From the NCBI RefSeq assembly GCF_954871325.1, contig NC_088775.1, positions 6,859,561-6,923,560 of the forward strand: 64,000 nt of DNA. Direction: 5' to 3'. The translations under genes and the position numbers were made by a program. The notes beneath the pieces are model-generated. The model did no database searches, had not been told where the DNA came from, and worked only from the letters and a program-made list of their open reading frames with translations. Shown piece by piece: positions 1 through 13,760 of this stretch; the first letter of the stretch is position 1, and each line of letters starts with the position of its first letter. This DNA is from Gordionus sp. m RMFG-2023 (Eukaryota > Nematomorpha > Gordioida > Chordodea > Parachordodidae).

Positions 1-2395
1 TTTTTTAAAGGCGTTCTGTTCTAGACTAGTTTTAAACGTTCTGAAAAGCCGTTATAATAGCAGTGGAATATTTACACTTTTAGAGAAATCGTATTTGAAA
101 ATGCATTATCACATACTATAATATAACCTGCTTATTTAAATTTATGCTCCCTTTGACACTCGTCTATATTAAAAACATTATTTCAACGTTGAAGAATTAA
201 AATATGCATAATTTACTAGAGTTAATGTTATTTTATATGAATAGATTATTACTTTTAGAAATCGAATTAGGGTCAACACAAGAATATATTAATAGATTGC
301 ATAAGGTTAAATTAACAAATACATAGTATATGATGTCCATTTTAGTCAAAACGAAAAATTAAATTAATTTATATATTTTTTTTTCTAATTAAATTTATAT
401 ATAAAAATTAATTGCTTGAGGATATACTATTCATTTTTCATAACACAAGGTTTAATATTTTATATTTATTTTTTTAAACATTTATGAAAAAACTCTATAA
501 AAAGACTAATCATAGGCGTAGCCGGGGTGGACAAGGTGAGATACCCCCTTCATAAATTTGCTTGTTTTCATATAAGCTAATTAAAATTTCCTCCTAAGCT
601 TCCTCCTCCCACCCATTTCTTCCCCAAATACATATATAATATATAACTATAAACAAGAATTTGAAAGAAAAATTCGTAAAAGTAATTAATTTTTTCAAAT
701 AGCGGCTATTATTCAAAATTTTTAGAAAAAATTGTTCAGATTGTTAAAATCATATAAGATATTTGTATAATTGTAAATACAAATATTAATAATTTAATTA
801 AGATTTTATAAGATTTTCAAATTTCCAAATAAGTGAAGTGCTTATAAATTTTAAACAACTTAATTAATTTACGCCATTTTTAAATTTTTTTAAATTTATT
901 CCCGAAGATTCCTATTGGAATGCTAATATATTTTAAAGAATTAAATTCATTTAGTTTTAATTTTTAACTTATTATCAAAGACTATAAATTAGAGGAAAAT
1001 GAAAGTGAACAAGTCAAAGTAAAAATTATTATATTGGATATTGTTAATTTAAAGAAATACATCTAAATAAAAATTTTAAAATTGATACATGACTTATACC
1101 AAATCTATGTCTAGTTTTTTTAATTATGATTTAAATATAGAATATTTTTTATCAATTCAAAAATTCTTAAACCCAAGCTGAACCCAGAATCAAACCCGGT
1201 TTCATAAATATTTCCCTGAACCGAACCCACTTATATTTTTTAACCTTAAACCGAACCTGGCCAAAAATTTTTCTGGGTTCGCATCCCTGGCTACACCTAT
1301 GGAGCATTACTCTTATACCCGTAACTATGTATAATGATTTGAATCAATATTTCCTATAGTCCCCCACAACCTTAATGCAGCCAAAATATAAAGGCCCTTA
1401 AGTAACTTTAATTTTTGGGTTTGAAACCAGATTGCTAAATTTAATAACCGAAACCACTTTAAAAATTTTAAACCGGAACAAGAGCCGTTTAAAAATTATT
1501 TTTAACAAGAGCCGAATTCCTATTTAATCTAGATTCCAACCTCTGCTTTAATGATTTATAATAACATCTCTTTTCACTAGAAAATAAAGGATATATCATT
1601 TAATTGGACTGTAGATAATCGAAATATACAGTTTTAAATAATTAGTCTCAATTTTAATTTATGTTTTCACAGTTTCAAATAAAATTATTTTTTAGTTTTT
1701 GTTAGATTTTATAGAATATGGTAGGTTTGGTCTTTAATAAAATAATATATCCACTCATCTGACATAAACATTGACTTCTATCTTTGTTGCAGAGCGCTAA
1801 GTTAAGTGCTATCTGTTTATCGGGTCAAAATTAAAGTTAAGAAATATTTGAAAATAAAATGTATTGTAATATAATAATCATAAATATTATTTAATACTAT
1901 TTTTATACTATTAATAGCAAGTGATCTGCATCGGGCTTAATTTTTCAGATCCAGGAATTTTTAAAAAAAATATATATATGGCCCTAACCTATCCCAAAAC
2001 ATTTTTATAATTTGCCCCTAAAAGTCCAACACAAAATAAAAATTGTCCGCTCGGCCCGTTCCAAATTCTTTAAATATAGACATTAATATCTTTTTTCAAT
2101 AGAGTTTTACATTTTTACACCGAACATTATCGAATTTTTGATAATTCCACAAATAAATAAAAATACTGCCCTCTTGTTTCTTGCAAAAAATTTTAAATAA
2201 TATTTATTTAAATAAGCAAATACTTTTCTAGTATATAATTTTAAATGATTTCTATCTTATTTCTTGTCTGGCCATAATAAATATTTTATATTACGTTCAT
2301 TTACCAAATTCTAGGCCTGGAAAACAGACAAAAAAATAGAATTTCAAAAACAAATAAAAATTATGGAACTTTTGCTTCTTCTTATGGCGATTTCC
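1..2395. other. AT-rich intergenic stretch with decayed repeat scraps
   Basis: I see no credible exon here. At about 1160-1300 there is a patch of AACCC/GGTTC-type sequence that ends GCATCCCTGGC. At about 1920-2070 a GGGC/GGCCC-type patch resembles the GGCCCGG repeat family found elsewhere in the window. Both look like worn non-autonomous hAT-like elements, but no clear ends can be placed. Confidence 0.5.
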
Positions 2396-2940
2396 AGGTT
2401 TACCCGGGTAGGCCAGGTTTCCTTGTGAATTTTATTCCCCTTTTTGACGGTCCTGAGCATCAATATTTGTAAGATTCATGCTTCTCATATCCGTCACTAT
2501 CACATTTGTCCATGTCACCTTGGGCCTTTCTCTAGGTCTTGATCCTCCTACTTCCATCAAGGTGCATCTCTTTACCCAGTCACCTTTTGTCATATACATG
2601 CCCAAACCAACTTAGTCTATTTCGTCGCATTACCACTCCAATCATTTCTATACCCAATCTTGCTCGCAATTCTTTGCTAGTTTTTCTCTCTCTCAGAGAT
2701 ACCCCACACATCCATCTAATCATCCTCATCTCTGTTCTATATAATTTGGGTTCATGAGTCGCTATCATTGCCCATGTTTCGCCGTCATAAACTAAACAAC
2801 TCTCACACAGCTTACGTAAACTTTTCTCTAGAGAGACTTTTTTATTTGTAAGAATAAAGGACATTTCTCTGAACTTCTTCCAAGCTTGTCTGACCCTTGC
2901 AACAACGGCAGAATCTACACCACCATCTTAATGTTCCTAT
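2396..2940 (-). mobile_element. LINE (non-LTR retrotransposon) ORF2 C-terminus and 3' end
   Basis: The minus strand reads as the C-terminal tail of a LINE reverse-transcriptase protein. It starts near 2939 with GGVDSAVVARVRQAWKKFRE, continues through TEMRMIRWMCGVSLRERKTS and RLSWFGHVYD (to about 2583), then changes frame and carries on with GGSRPRERPKVTWTNVIV towards 2400. The RWMCGVSLxDRKTSxELRxRLGI and RLxWFGHV motifs are standard for the thumb and C-terminal part of many animal LINEs. The reverse-transcriptase core and endonuclease are missing upstream, so this is a 5'-truncated copy, as target-primed reverse transcription usually leaves. The frame change shows that it is dead. Exact clade is not assigned. 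Confidence 0.88.
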
Positions 2941-3267
2941 TATGCCGAATTTAGTGTTTATTAAATAATATTTATTATTATTCCCATTATACATTTTATT
3001 TCTTATCCAAAAAGAAAATTATTAGATAAAAACAAAAACAATAATTTTTGAATAGATCAAATAAAAATAAATAGAAGGTCAAAGTACAAATTACCTAACT
3101 TTGACCGTCTCTATTGTGGCTTAGTCAAGCCTTTAGCCTAAAAAAATTAATTAAGCCTCTAAGTTGTGTCTCAACTTGAAAATTGATTCGAATATATTTG
3201 GATATATACATTGCTAGGCTGTTTTATAGTTAACTAAAGTTAGGTAATTTAACAACACCACTGCATA

Positions 3268-3623
3268 TGTTAGCGTCAATGTGTTTTTTCAGGCAATGTA
3301 TCATTTTTTTCAACTTATATTTTGAGCGCGTTTTTTTTAAATTTAAAAATCTGATTTTACCGGAAATGCATTCCATCATGTTTGGAATACCTAGAGTCAT
3401 TTATAACTTATAAAAAAATTTATGGAAAATTTAATATAAATTTTGTTAAGTTCTAAAGTTCATGGCAAAATTGTCTGAAATTTATAGAGTAGGTATTCCA
3501 AACATGATGAAATACATTTCCGGTAAATCAGATTTTTACATTTTAAAAAAAAAACGCACTCAAAAAATTATTTATAGTTGAAAAAATAACACATTGCCGG
3601 AAAAAAACACATTGACGCTAACA
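3268..3623. mobile_element. Foldback MITE, family A (ends TGTTAGCGTCAATGTG)
   Basis: A 356-bp element is almost entirely inverted repeat. The left arm starts TGTTAGCGTCAATGTG and runs through GATTTTACCGGAAATGCATT and CATGTTTGGAATACCT. The right arm is the reverse complement, ending CACATTGACGCTAACA. No protein is encoded. Related copies lie at 56277-56661, 54050-54385 and, in part, 53383-53620. The transposase superfamily is not clear: the 56-kb copy suggests a 6-bp target duplication, while this copy shows none that I can see. Confidence 0.85.
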
Positions 3624-4091
3624 CATTAACACATACATAAACAAATAAAAAAAATTTTAACCTGGTTTCCTAAGAAGGTCATAATGGTATTTAAAAGTTT
3701 ATATCTACGTTATTTTATTGGGGAAAGAGAAATTCTAATGGTTCTTTTGAAAAAATCTTTTCAATCAGCCTTTTATTAAAAATATATCATTATACGAAGG
3801 GTGAAGACACTATAATTTTATTTCTTAGTAGTTTTAAAAATTTATAAGAGGGAAAAAATGTCCAGCGTAATTGGAGTGTACACCCAAAATTCACTATATT
3901 TTTTTTAAAAAAATGAATAAAGTAACAAAAATTCTGTATAGCTACTATATTACCATATTTACAACGTCTATTGCGAATCAATTTACAATCTTAATAATAA
4001 AAATATTTTTATTTTGGTTTATTTAAAAAGTAATATATTACAATGATAGTAAATTTGTATTTTATTATATAATATTATTGTCTCAAATAAT

Positions 4092-5861
4092 TCATGATTG
4101 GTCAAATCTTAGATCGAACTTAGGCATTTCCAGGGGAGCTAATATGATAGGAGATGAGGAATAAAAAAAATTGTCATGCTCATTTTCATCAATTTCCTCG
4201 GGGAAATTTTTTTGGTGGCTAGCATTTGTCGTAATTTCGTTGTCGAGATTCGATAATTTATCTTCTTTATTTTCTCCGATATTTGACAAAATATGGTTCG
4301 CATTTAATGAATCTTCTTTAAAATTAGCGTCCATCTTTATTCCAAATGTTTTGCCGATTCCGTGTTGGTTGAGCATGCCGGAATAGTTATCTATTTCTTT
4401 GGGGTAAACAAATCCTCCAATAGTCTCACGCTTGAAATTGTGATTGTTATGTAGTAATTTGCTTAATTTTTCCTTGAGTAACGCGTTCTCGTCTTTAGTT
4501 GACTCCAAGTCTTTTAACAAAAGAAACACACAACCCTTTAATTCCTGATTTTGTTGACTCAACTCATCGACCAAATCCAAGACTGGGTTGGGTAGTTCAG
4601 AATTTGGGTTTAGGCTAGAAGCAGAATTAAAGATTCTATCGTTTGTAATGTTGGTATAAATTGAATCTTTTATTTCTCTGTGAAATATTGGTAAATAAAA
4701 TAAAATTATTAGGTATATATTTGACAAGAAAACCTCTATATCTTGACTATTCGAGGTCAATTTATTTTTGGGTAGATGAATGTGATAAAAAAAAATTAAC
4801 CATTTTTAATAGAGACAAATATATTATTGCAAACAAGAAAGGATAATCTGAAATTTTAGTTCATTTATTTTATTAAAATATAATTAGTTTTAAAAAAAAA
4901 TTAAAATAATGTAAGAAAGTTAGTGTTAATCTCAACGGATAAAATTAAAATTGATTAAGAATAATTAGAGAAGCATTGTACATTAATTCAAAAAGATTTC
5001 AATAGTATAACATAGAATATTATATTAAAAATTAGTTATATGATATCATACATTGCAGGGTTTTGATTAAATAACAAAGATTTATTATTTTCAATTTTAT
5101 TGTCTTTTAAAAGATTAAAAAGTTTAGCCAGTGCAATATCATTGTTATTTGCAATTTTATTCACTTTAAATTGCAGTTCATCAATTGATAGATCTTTATC
5201 ATCTAAGAAATATATTTCAACAATATAATATGCAAAACATATCATTACCTTTGATTTTAATATTTTTTTGATATTGCATTCTTTTAAAATTTATGTTTTT
5301 TAAATATACAACATATATTTTAATCCTTTTAGTAATATTTTCTATTTTCAAATTTATAAATGTCTTAATACTCTCATTAGCATCATCTTGTATAGCTAAA
5401 TTTAGTTCTTCTAAATCAAAATATTTAGTATTATTTATTTAATATTTATCAACATAAGTCAGTCATATTCTATTATAAACTCAAACTTGAATCCCTAATT
5501 GGACATTACTATGAACTATTTAAAGCATAACAATTTATTATTTTTAATTCATATAATTATGAAGAGGGGTAGGTTAAGCCAATTTTTGGCAGATAAGGTG
5601 GTCTTAAAAGAGTTTGACATGTCATATGAAATTTTATATGTTAAAAAATAAAAATTGGGGTGGGACTGGGGGGGGGGATATTGACTGTAAACTGTATAAA
5701 TACGTAATACCTTTCGATTTTTTCAAGCATGATATAGCATTTTCAATATCGATTTTTCTAATAAACTCATCACTTTTTCTTTCTTCTATATAAGCCTACA
5801 TTATTAATATAATATTTAATTTTTAAAAAAAATATACCTTTTCGAGATGGGACACATTCAT
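4092..5861 (-). CDS. NRBF2: NRBF2/Atg38-like autophagy PI3K complex subunit (5 exons)
   Basis: Exons on the minus strand are 5861-5838, 5795-5711, 5410-5249, 5202-5052 and 4677-4092. All introns are GT-AG, phases agree, and the sum is 1008 nt (335 codons plus stop). The start is MNVSHLEK, which sits where NRBF2 proteins begin. Residues 1 to about 85 form an MIT-like helical region: AISCLKKSK matches the AISCHKKAA motif of NRBF2. Residues about 174-215 are predicted coiled coil (DLVDELSQQNQELKG followed by ENALLKEKL), corresponding to the NRBF2 dimerisation coiled coil. The tail LAPLEMPKFDLRFD resembles the NRBF2 C-terminal PxLPPL/LPLMEL region. In yeast and mammals this protein bridges and dimerises the ATG14-VPS34 complex and stimulates autophagy. 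Two introns are only 42 and 46 bp. Identity rests on motif order and gene structure; overall similarity is modest. Confidence 0.82.
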
Positions 5862-7134
5862 AAAATCATATGTTATTTATCATGTTAGATCCTATCCAGC
5901 TGATTACCTCTATATTTAGAATAATATTGAAAATTACATTTATAATTGCATGATGATCATATATATGTAATATTGATATAACAAAATCAATGAAAATATA
6001 TATATGAATATAATATAAAATATTATTTATATTATAAATTAGTATACTCGTTAGTAAGGAATGTTTTATAATGATTATTGCAGTAATGTAGGAATATTTT
6101 GCAATATACTATCTATCCACTATAAATTAATTATTATATTTGTCAATTAAATATGGTTATAATATTATATATATTTATGATTAATAAAATATTGTGTGAG
6201 TTAAATACCTTACACGCATTGCATCAATTATATTTATAATTCCCGCAATCGATTCATATAATTAACAAGCCTTGTAAATGTATATATCAAATATTGAATA
6301 AACCTGTACACGTATTGTTTAGTATAAGCGGATTAGTTTATTTATATATATTTATTCATTATTTAATATCGGGTATGTAATCTTTCCGGATTACATTTAT
6401 ATACTATTGATAAAACTATAGAGTTACTTATAACAGTTTATTAAAATGATGACTCTAATGGGGTTTCTATTATTATTCTTATTAAAATAAATATAAAAAT
6501 AGTTAATTAATTGTTTAAAAGTATGCTACACATCAAAATCAATACTGTTATGAATTGATAAGATCGAAAAATATTATTACTTAAATGGATCGATCGAGCG
6601 TTGGGTTGAGTTGCGGGACGGAGATTAAAGACGGGATATCAATCGAAAGAGTTTATGCGTTGTGTTGTGGGAATTGACCTTTTTGAAAAAAATTTATTTC
6701 CCAAAACCATTTTAAGTACCAAATTTGACAGGCAAAAAGTATATGAATAAAATTTTGAACCAAAGGCAACAATTTTTTAAAGCTGAGATTAAACCTTATA
6801 AGGTTGAGTAGAAATAATAATGAATGCGTTATTGGTCAAAATACTTAACTAAAGTTTATCAATGATAATGTAATAATTTTTTTATATCTACAATACAAGA
6901 CTAGATTTTTTTTTATCAGATGGAATTCAATGTATCGTTTGGTCAGCAAAATCAAAAGGTATTATTAAAGCATAATATTTTAACCATAACAAATCGATAG
7001 AATTTTACAGATATTAAAAAAAACAGATATTTGGATAATAACATCTCACCATATTAATATTTTTGAAGAAAGAAAATAAATTACTGGTAATAATTAAGTA
7101 TATTTTTATCATATAAATAATTATCATACGATAT
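5862..7134. other. AT-rich stretch 5' of NRBF2; no gene seen
   Basis: This is the region upstream of the NRBF2 start codon and presumably holds its promoter. It is rich in TATA-like strings and I cannot point to a specific element. A short GATCGATCG patch lies at about 6590 with an unusual GC content. Nothing coding was seen. Confidence 0.4.
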
Positions 7135-7440
7135 ATTAAAAACAATTAGTAATCTTCAGGCTTAATTACAGCAATATAAATAATTTTTTTATTTCTAACA
7201 AACTAAATATATAAGTTATCGTCAGATATATTAAACAATTAGTAATCTTCAGGCTTAATGCAATATAAATAATTTTTTATTTCTAACAAACTAACTATAC
7301 AATCGTTATCATCAGATATTAGAAACAATTAGTAATCTTCAGGCTTATAGCAATATAAATAATTTTTTATTTCTAACAAACTAAATATACAACCGTTTAT
7401 CATCAGATATATTAAACAATTAGTAATTTTCAAGCTCAAT
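7135..7440. repeat. 91-bp tandem repeat, about 3.3 copies
   Basis: Each unit contains AACAATTAGTAATCTTCAGG followed by CAATATAAATAATTTTTT, then TTTCTAACAAACTAA and a TTATC(A/G)TCAGATAT end. Copies start at about 7137, 7230, 7320 and 7410; the last is partial. Units differ by a few substitutions and small indels, so this is a moderately old minisatellite. Confidence 0.88.
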
Positions 7441-10320
7441 TCAAACATGGGTAATTTGTTGAGATGGTTGACTTTTGTAAAATTTAAATATTGTTATTTT
7501 CATGTACCTAAATTGTTTTGTAAAATATACAAAGGAGATGTTATTATTATTTCACCAAGTAAACATAGTCATCCTATTTCTTAGAAAATAATCAAATTTT
7601 ATATAATATTTTATTCCACATATCTTTTTGATTTTCGGATATGATATTGAAACAAAAAAAATTAACTGTCTCTCTAGTAGTAAACATTACGCTTAGTCAC
7701 TTTAAGCTAGGAATATTTGGAGATCTGTGGCTTAACTAGGAATTTTTCAGCTTGTCGCTTATGTGTTATTTTATTTTATTTTATCTTAATATTTAATAAC
7801 CATATCTCTGATAAGAAACAAATATATTTTATAGCAGATATCAATAGTATCTAAGTATAATTTAGAAGATTATTATCAAAGACTTTTTTAAAAAATATCT
7901 CCATATTAAATAATTGGTATAAATATTCTTCTAAAGAGATAATTTCAGTGTTCAAAAACATATATAACTAAATTTCTATTAAAAGTACTATTTGTTATGA
8001 TTATAAAATAATTTTTGAACCTTTTTAACGTATAATTTAACATATTTTTGGTTTTTTTCCTAGGGAGAAGGTGGGGGGTGGGGGTTATTGATAAATGAAA
8101 GAATCACTATAACAGTTTATTAAAATAACAATACGCAATATTTATTCATAAATCTCAACATATGTTCATCGCCAAAAAATTTTGGAATGTCAGTTTATTT
8201 AACAAATGCACACGATTTTATGAATGAAATTTATAAAAAAAAATAGCCTTAATTATTCAGTAAAGAGGGTTAATGATCATATTCTAAATATCTTTTCGTT
8301 TTCCAACGTTTTTTAAGTGAAAACATAATTTTAAGGAAACAGACCTCCTTCTTCCAAATATATTTTAGACTAATTGCAAAACTATTTTAGACTAATTGCA
8401 AAACTATTTTTTTTAACTCTTACTTTTTATTAACTTTATATCCTTATTTCAACTACATAACAATCATGTTTGGACAATGTATAAAAGTTAATTGGAGCTA
8501 ACAAAATAATTTCTTAAAAAAGCAGATTTGAACGTGCTTCTGCTAATTCTTTGTATTTGAGTCCAATTCATACCATATGTATTGAAATTAAATTAGAGTA
8601 AATAATATATTGAAATCAACTGGAGTTTTCTATAGCGTCATTTTGTAGTTTGCACGAATAATCTTATTGATAATTCTATTAATGCATAATAATCTCAATA
8701 GATCGCTTTGCAAACCATAAAATTGCTCGGTATAATTATTTGCATGAAAAGGGGGGGGGGGACTTAAAACCCATGAAAAAATGCCCTAAAATTTTTAATT
8801 TTTTTAGAAAATACCGTTTAGAAAATTTCTATATAAATATATTATAATTTTTTAAGCTGGAACGTACCTACCGTATTGCAACTGACTCCTTTGTGTGTAA
8901 GCATGAATCGCCAATTTATTATATACACATTATTGACTAAAATGCACTATGAAAATAGAATTTGCATAAAACAAACACTCATTGAGATGGTGAATTTATT
9001 GCACTTTTTGGTAAAGTTGATTTTTGGCTTTACTAAATGATAAATTTAATATTTTTTATAAGTTATATTATTCAAATGAATTGTTCACGATTCAAAATAA
9101 TTTTTGCACATAATGTACGTATGAATTTAATTTGTGATCCTAATCAATAGAAATGATAAATTAAATCTTTCAACGTGGATTCAGATAACGGTCATTCTGC
9201 TTGGTTTAAAAATTTTAACACAAAATATTTTTTCTGCCTATTGGCATTCATCCAGTCGAGAGTTCATTTTTTAATATACAAAACGTTTCGATCATGAGAA
9301 CCCGGCAAATTGCGGAATAGGTTTTGGAAGTACAAAACGTATCCAGGATAATTTTTTAAAATAATAATATAACTAATATATATTTCTACTATTAACCATT
9401 TTGCTAATATATATAATAAATATTATCAAAGATGCTTAAATTATTTTACATGTTCAAGAATATCGAATAATGAGTGCTTCATTTTTTTTACCCATATTTC
9501 ATTTTAATATTTTAACTCAAAATTGTTTTTTGTAGTAAATCGTTCATTATTTTTGGCTGTATAGTCATTGGTAAAATAGATTAAAGCAACTTGGTAAATA
9601 TATCTTGTTGACCCGAAGCTTTGATGCTTAAAAAATTTTCAAGAAAACTATAGGCTTGTCTTCGTCTTTTTGAATGCTGAGTTTAAACTAATAATTATTC
9701 TTCTATAAATAAAAAAAATCAATAAAATAACGTGTTCTCTTCTCTTATTTAAAATAAATTTCTCCAGGTAATACATATTATTTAATAGTTTTCATTAATT
9801 CGAAATGGGTTTATATTTATATATTAGAATTTGAGACTGCTTAATTCAAAAATTAATATAAATAAAGGCTTTATTGTTGACTTGTTATTTTCTATATTCA
9901 AATAACTTATAACAGATTAGAGATTGTTAATTGTAAATAAAGTATTAAAAAATCTCATGAATTTGATAAAAATTGATAAATTAAATTAATGAATGCGAAT
10001 CCGTTAATTGCAAGATATCAGATAATTACAAAATTTTAAAGCCACATTTGTATGACATTAACTTTAATTTAATCGGATCAATTAAAAAATAAAAAATTAT
10101 CGAAAAAAATTATTCAATGATTTTTTTTACGAGCGGCAACTTTAAACTTTTTTTAATACAGAAATTATAATTTTATTGTATATTACAATCATGCTAAAAT
10201 TATTTTTGGAATAAGACATTATTTCAAACATTAACCATGAAGCAAAATCATTGAATATCTAAGCACTACTTCTTAAACACAATTAGAGTTAAGTTATAAA
10301 TGTAATGTTTCCTCAATTTA
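7441..10320. other. AT-rich intergenic stretch
   Basis: No exon, RNA gene or complete mobile element is visible. There is an 11-base poly-G run at 8751-8761 and a short local duplication of TTTTAGACTAATTGCAAAAC at about 8366-8405. The rest is simple A/T-rich sequence. Confidence 0.45.
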
Positions 10321-10329
10321 TAGATTGGA

Positions 10330-11560
10330 AGCTTAAAGCAAGTATAGGCTCACAATTTCTGGATAAACTCCCTACAACTAAAAGAGTTAGAATGAGTTGT
10401 TACCAAAGGAAGAATCAGCTTATTGGTTTAACCCAAATGTGAAGTAAATTTTGTTTTATGTGTCAGTGATATTAGAAAAAGCTATGTTTTTTTTACCAAA
10501 CATTCATTCAACGAAGGTGGATTTAAGTTTTTATAATATGCATAATTATAAATTACAGACATTTCTACTAGATTTAGGAGACAAAATATAAATTATTTTC
10601 ACAATATTTGCAGTGATAACTGAAGTGTAGATATTATTAATGCAAATAAATGGAACAAAATACACTCCCAACTCTGATTAAAAATTATCAAAGGAGTAAT
10701 ATTTTTAATTATAATGAGACAGGGCTATACTATCGAGCATTACTAAAGGGCATAGTGGAATTTAGTGGAACTCAACCACTGGGCTTCAAACAAGACAGAA
10801 AAGGTCTCACTTCTATTTATCATAAATGGGGATGAATCTGATAATTATATATTGCAGGAAAATTTAAAAACCCTAGGTGTTTAAAATTTAAAAAATAACA
10901 GTTGAATACAAATCTAATAAATGCAGTTGGATGATATCTTCAACTTTTAAAGATATCCTAAGAGAATGGGATTCCTCATTAATTATTAAAATTTTATTGT
11001 ATTAACATTTATAATATGAAATTAATTTTTCTACCAGCAAATACCACATCTTTATTCAAATTTTGGAGTTGGACATGGGTGTAATTAGTTCCTTCAAATG
11101 CCATTATAGAAAAGGTATCATGAGAAAGATGCTAATATTGATGGAATGTCACCACCTCTTTTTATAAAAGGTTTACACTTTATAATACCCAATCTAATAA
11201 AATTTGCATGGGGTAAGGTGACAAGTACCACAATCATAAAATGCTTTATTGAGACTAGTTTATCTGATAAGTCTATGCATTTGAATGGGAATCGGGGGAT
11301 TATATGACACTAACTGACAACGAATAACATAAATTTTATTACATATTTGTAGAATATGCGTTACACAATGATAATGCTAGTTGTCATGGCATATTGGATG
11401 ATCAGGAAATTTGTATTCATACAAGATTTTAGAATTGGAAGATCTGAGAATGAAGAAGGGAATCTAGAGATATCTGATTTTTTGGTTACTATACATTTCT
11501 TGAATATGTTCATGATCATAGAAGGAACCAAGATTCACTAAGAATTACAGAGAATATAGT
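10330..11560 (+). mobile_element. Decayed Tigger/pogo-type DNA transposon (DDE_1 transposase)
   Basis: Several frames read together as a pogo/Tigger transposase. At 10650-10832 the reading frame has SNIFNYNETGLYYRALL, which matches the xDIFNxDETGLFYRxL segment holding the first catalytic Asp of the DDE triad; here that Asp is Asn (NETG). Further on come NPRCLKFK (about 10866), WDSSL (about 10970), PANTTSLF (about 11035) and MGVISSFKCHYRKGIMRKM (about 11075-11130). These are in family order: the NPRCFK motif, then PPNTTSLLQPMDQGVI. Multiple stops and frame changes between the blocks show a pseudogene. Terminal inverted repeats could not be placed. Confidence 0.87.
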
Positions 11561-13760
11561 ACAAAGAGAATTATTTACTCCAGAGTCTAGCCAAACTCTT
11601 ATCACAATATTTTTATTAAATCTCACATTATTTTATAATAATTATGATGTATATATAATAATGTATTATGAAAACACAAACCATTAATAGACTTTCATTC
11701 AGGCGTGGCCTAATAATACAATTTAATTTATAATATTAGAATTTATAAGTTAAATTATTTTAAAAAGATTAATTTATTTTTTTGTAGAAGATAATAAAAT
11801 CTCTAAAATGGTAAAGGGAATCTAGATATTTGATAATTTAATCTTAAAAATCAAGCTATTTATGGATATATTTTTTTTGAATATACACTAGATTATCCAA
11901 GGGAACATGGTTCATTATGAAAGCTAAAGAATACAATAAAAATAATTAACCACCGAGTTTTGATAACTTATATAACAAAAAAAAAATTTAGGTAGCAAAA
12001 AAATATCTGTATTTTATAATCATATTATGTATACAGTAAAATAATTTCGAATCAAATATTGTAGAAATTATACAATTATAAAGTTGGATTTATACGGATT
12101 TATATGTATAAAGTTTGCTTAAATGTATAAAATAATTTATCGAAATATGGTAATCATAAAAATATCATTTGAATATCGAATAATCCAACTATTTTAAAAT
12201 TCTTGATATTTACGTGAGAAAAATTAATTTCAAATGTTAAACATACTAGGCTAATTTTTAAAATTTATGTTTTTTTCTTAGTTTTGAAACTTATTCAAAT
12301 TTAAGTATATAGTTGTTACATTAATTAAAAATTGTATTTATTACTAAGTTTGATGGTTATGCGCTTGAAATATATATAGATGATAAATAATTTTATAAAA
12401 AACACAAATTGATTTTTAATAAATAAATTATTGATTTTTATAGTACAATTTCAAAAAATCTAATAATTTCTAAATATTTTGGTCTCAAGCTTTTGCAATT
12501 AAACTGTTTTTAGTATTTGAATAAAGTATATTCGTGCTATTTAAAATATTATCTTAACGTATTTAAGTTTTATTATATTTAAATTTATAAATATGCATTA
12601 CTATTTGAATAAATTGTTTATCATTTTTTTTGTTGGATAAATTTTATAGATATAAAAGGATTTAAAAATTACAGTATTTCAATTCAAATTAAATTAAGTT
12701 AAAGTCGTAATATAACAATAATAAACCAGTGAATAACTTTAAAGTAAAGTATTTAAACTAATATTTCTATTTCTATTTCTATTTTAATACAATTATTATG
12801 GTCAATAGTCTTATAGTAATTTTAATTTCAACATTCAAATATTATTGGGTATTTCACCCCTAATTTCTTTTGAGTAGAAAGGTGGTGTAACCTAAACTGT
12901 TTACCTAAGTGGCAATTAGATATCTCATCTCTAATTCAACTTAAATTTTAATTGCCTGGGGGGGGGGGGGGTAGAACAACCCTTAATTTGGGTATCCTTA
13001 ATATAAATTCCAGTTTTTAGTGTCTTTAAATTATTAAAATATCTTCTTACGTATCCTGCAACCTTTAGAAAGTCCCCTGTATAAAAAAAATTAAAAAAAT
13101 CACTCATATATACTTTTTTAAATTTATCAAATTTTAAATAATAAAAAAAGGTGTTAAAATTAACACATTTTAAATTATTCAAAATATACATGAGTAACGC
13201 TAGCCCTACCAACCTTCATTTGCCTACCAGCTCTAATCCTGTAACTGTAAATAGTCATGGTTATGCAAAAAAATGTATTTGAATATAATTACTTAAAAAA
13301 TATGTATTTAAAATATAACAATTAAATTTCAAAGTATTTAACAACAAATATTTTGACGAAAACATTTTGCACAAATAAATTCTTTGACGAATACTTTTTG
13401 CAAGTCAATTTTTTAGCACATGTCCTGTCAAATAATATTTTAATTATAAACCATTTTCTATTTATTTTTGCAGATGTTGCATACCACATAAATTATATAA
13501 TAATTGCAAATATAATTAACATCATCGGAGCATATAATAAATTGTTGGAGGGTGGGGATGAAATCGCTCTCTTTACAATTTTGGTATTGAGTTTTTAGTT
13601 GAGTTGAATTTGCATTTAGCGCACTATAATATTTATTATTGATAATATTAATATTTTTGAAAAAACTTTCATCCAAAATTGTCAAATAACAATTCGAAGT
13701 TGACATAGTCACAAATCTCTGCAAACATAGCTTATAACAGTAATAACTTAAGATAGAAAC
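11561..13760. other. AT-rich intergenic stretch with poly-G run
   Basis: No supported gene. A 14-base G run sits at 12958-12971 and a short (TATTTC)n tract at about 12769-12783. Open frames at 13353-13598 (+) and 13458-13724 (-) overlap each other, are low-complexity and match nothing I know. Confidence 0.4.

Noticed and set aside
13353-13724. Overlapping plus and minus frames at 13.4-13.7 kb
   Set aside because: Low-complexity Ile/Asn/Tyr-rich translations of AT-rich DNA on both strands, no family resemblance.
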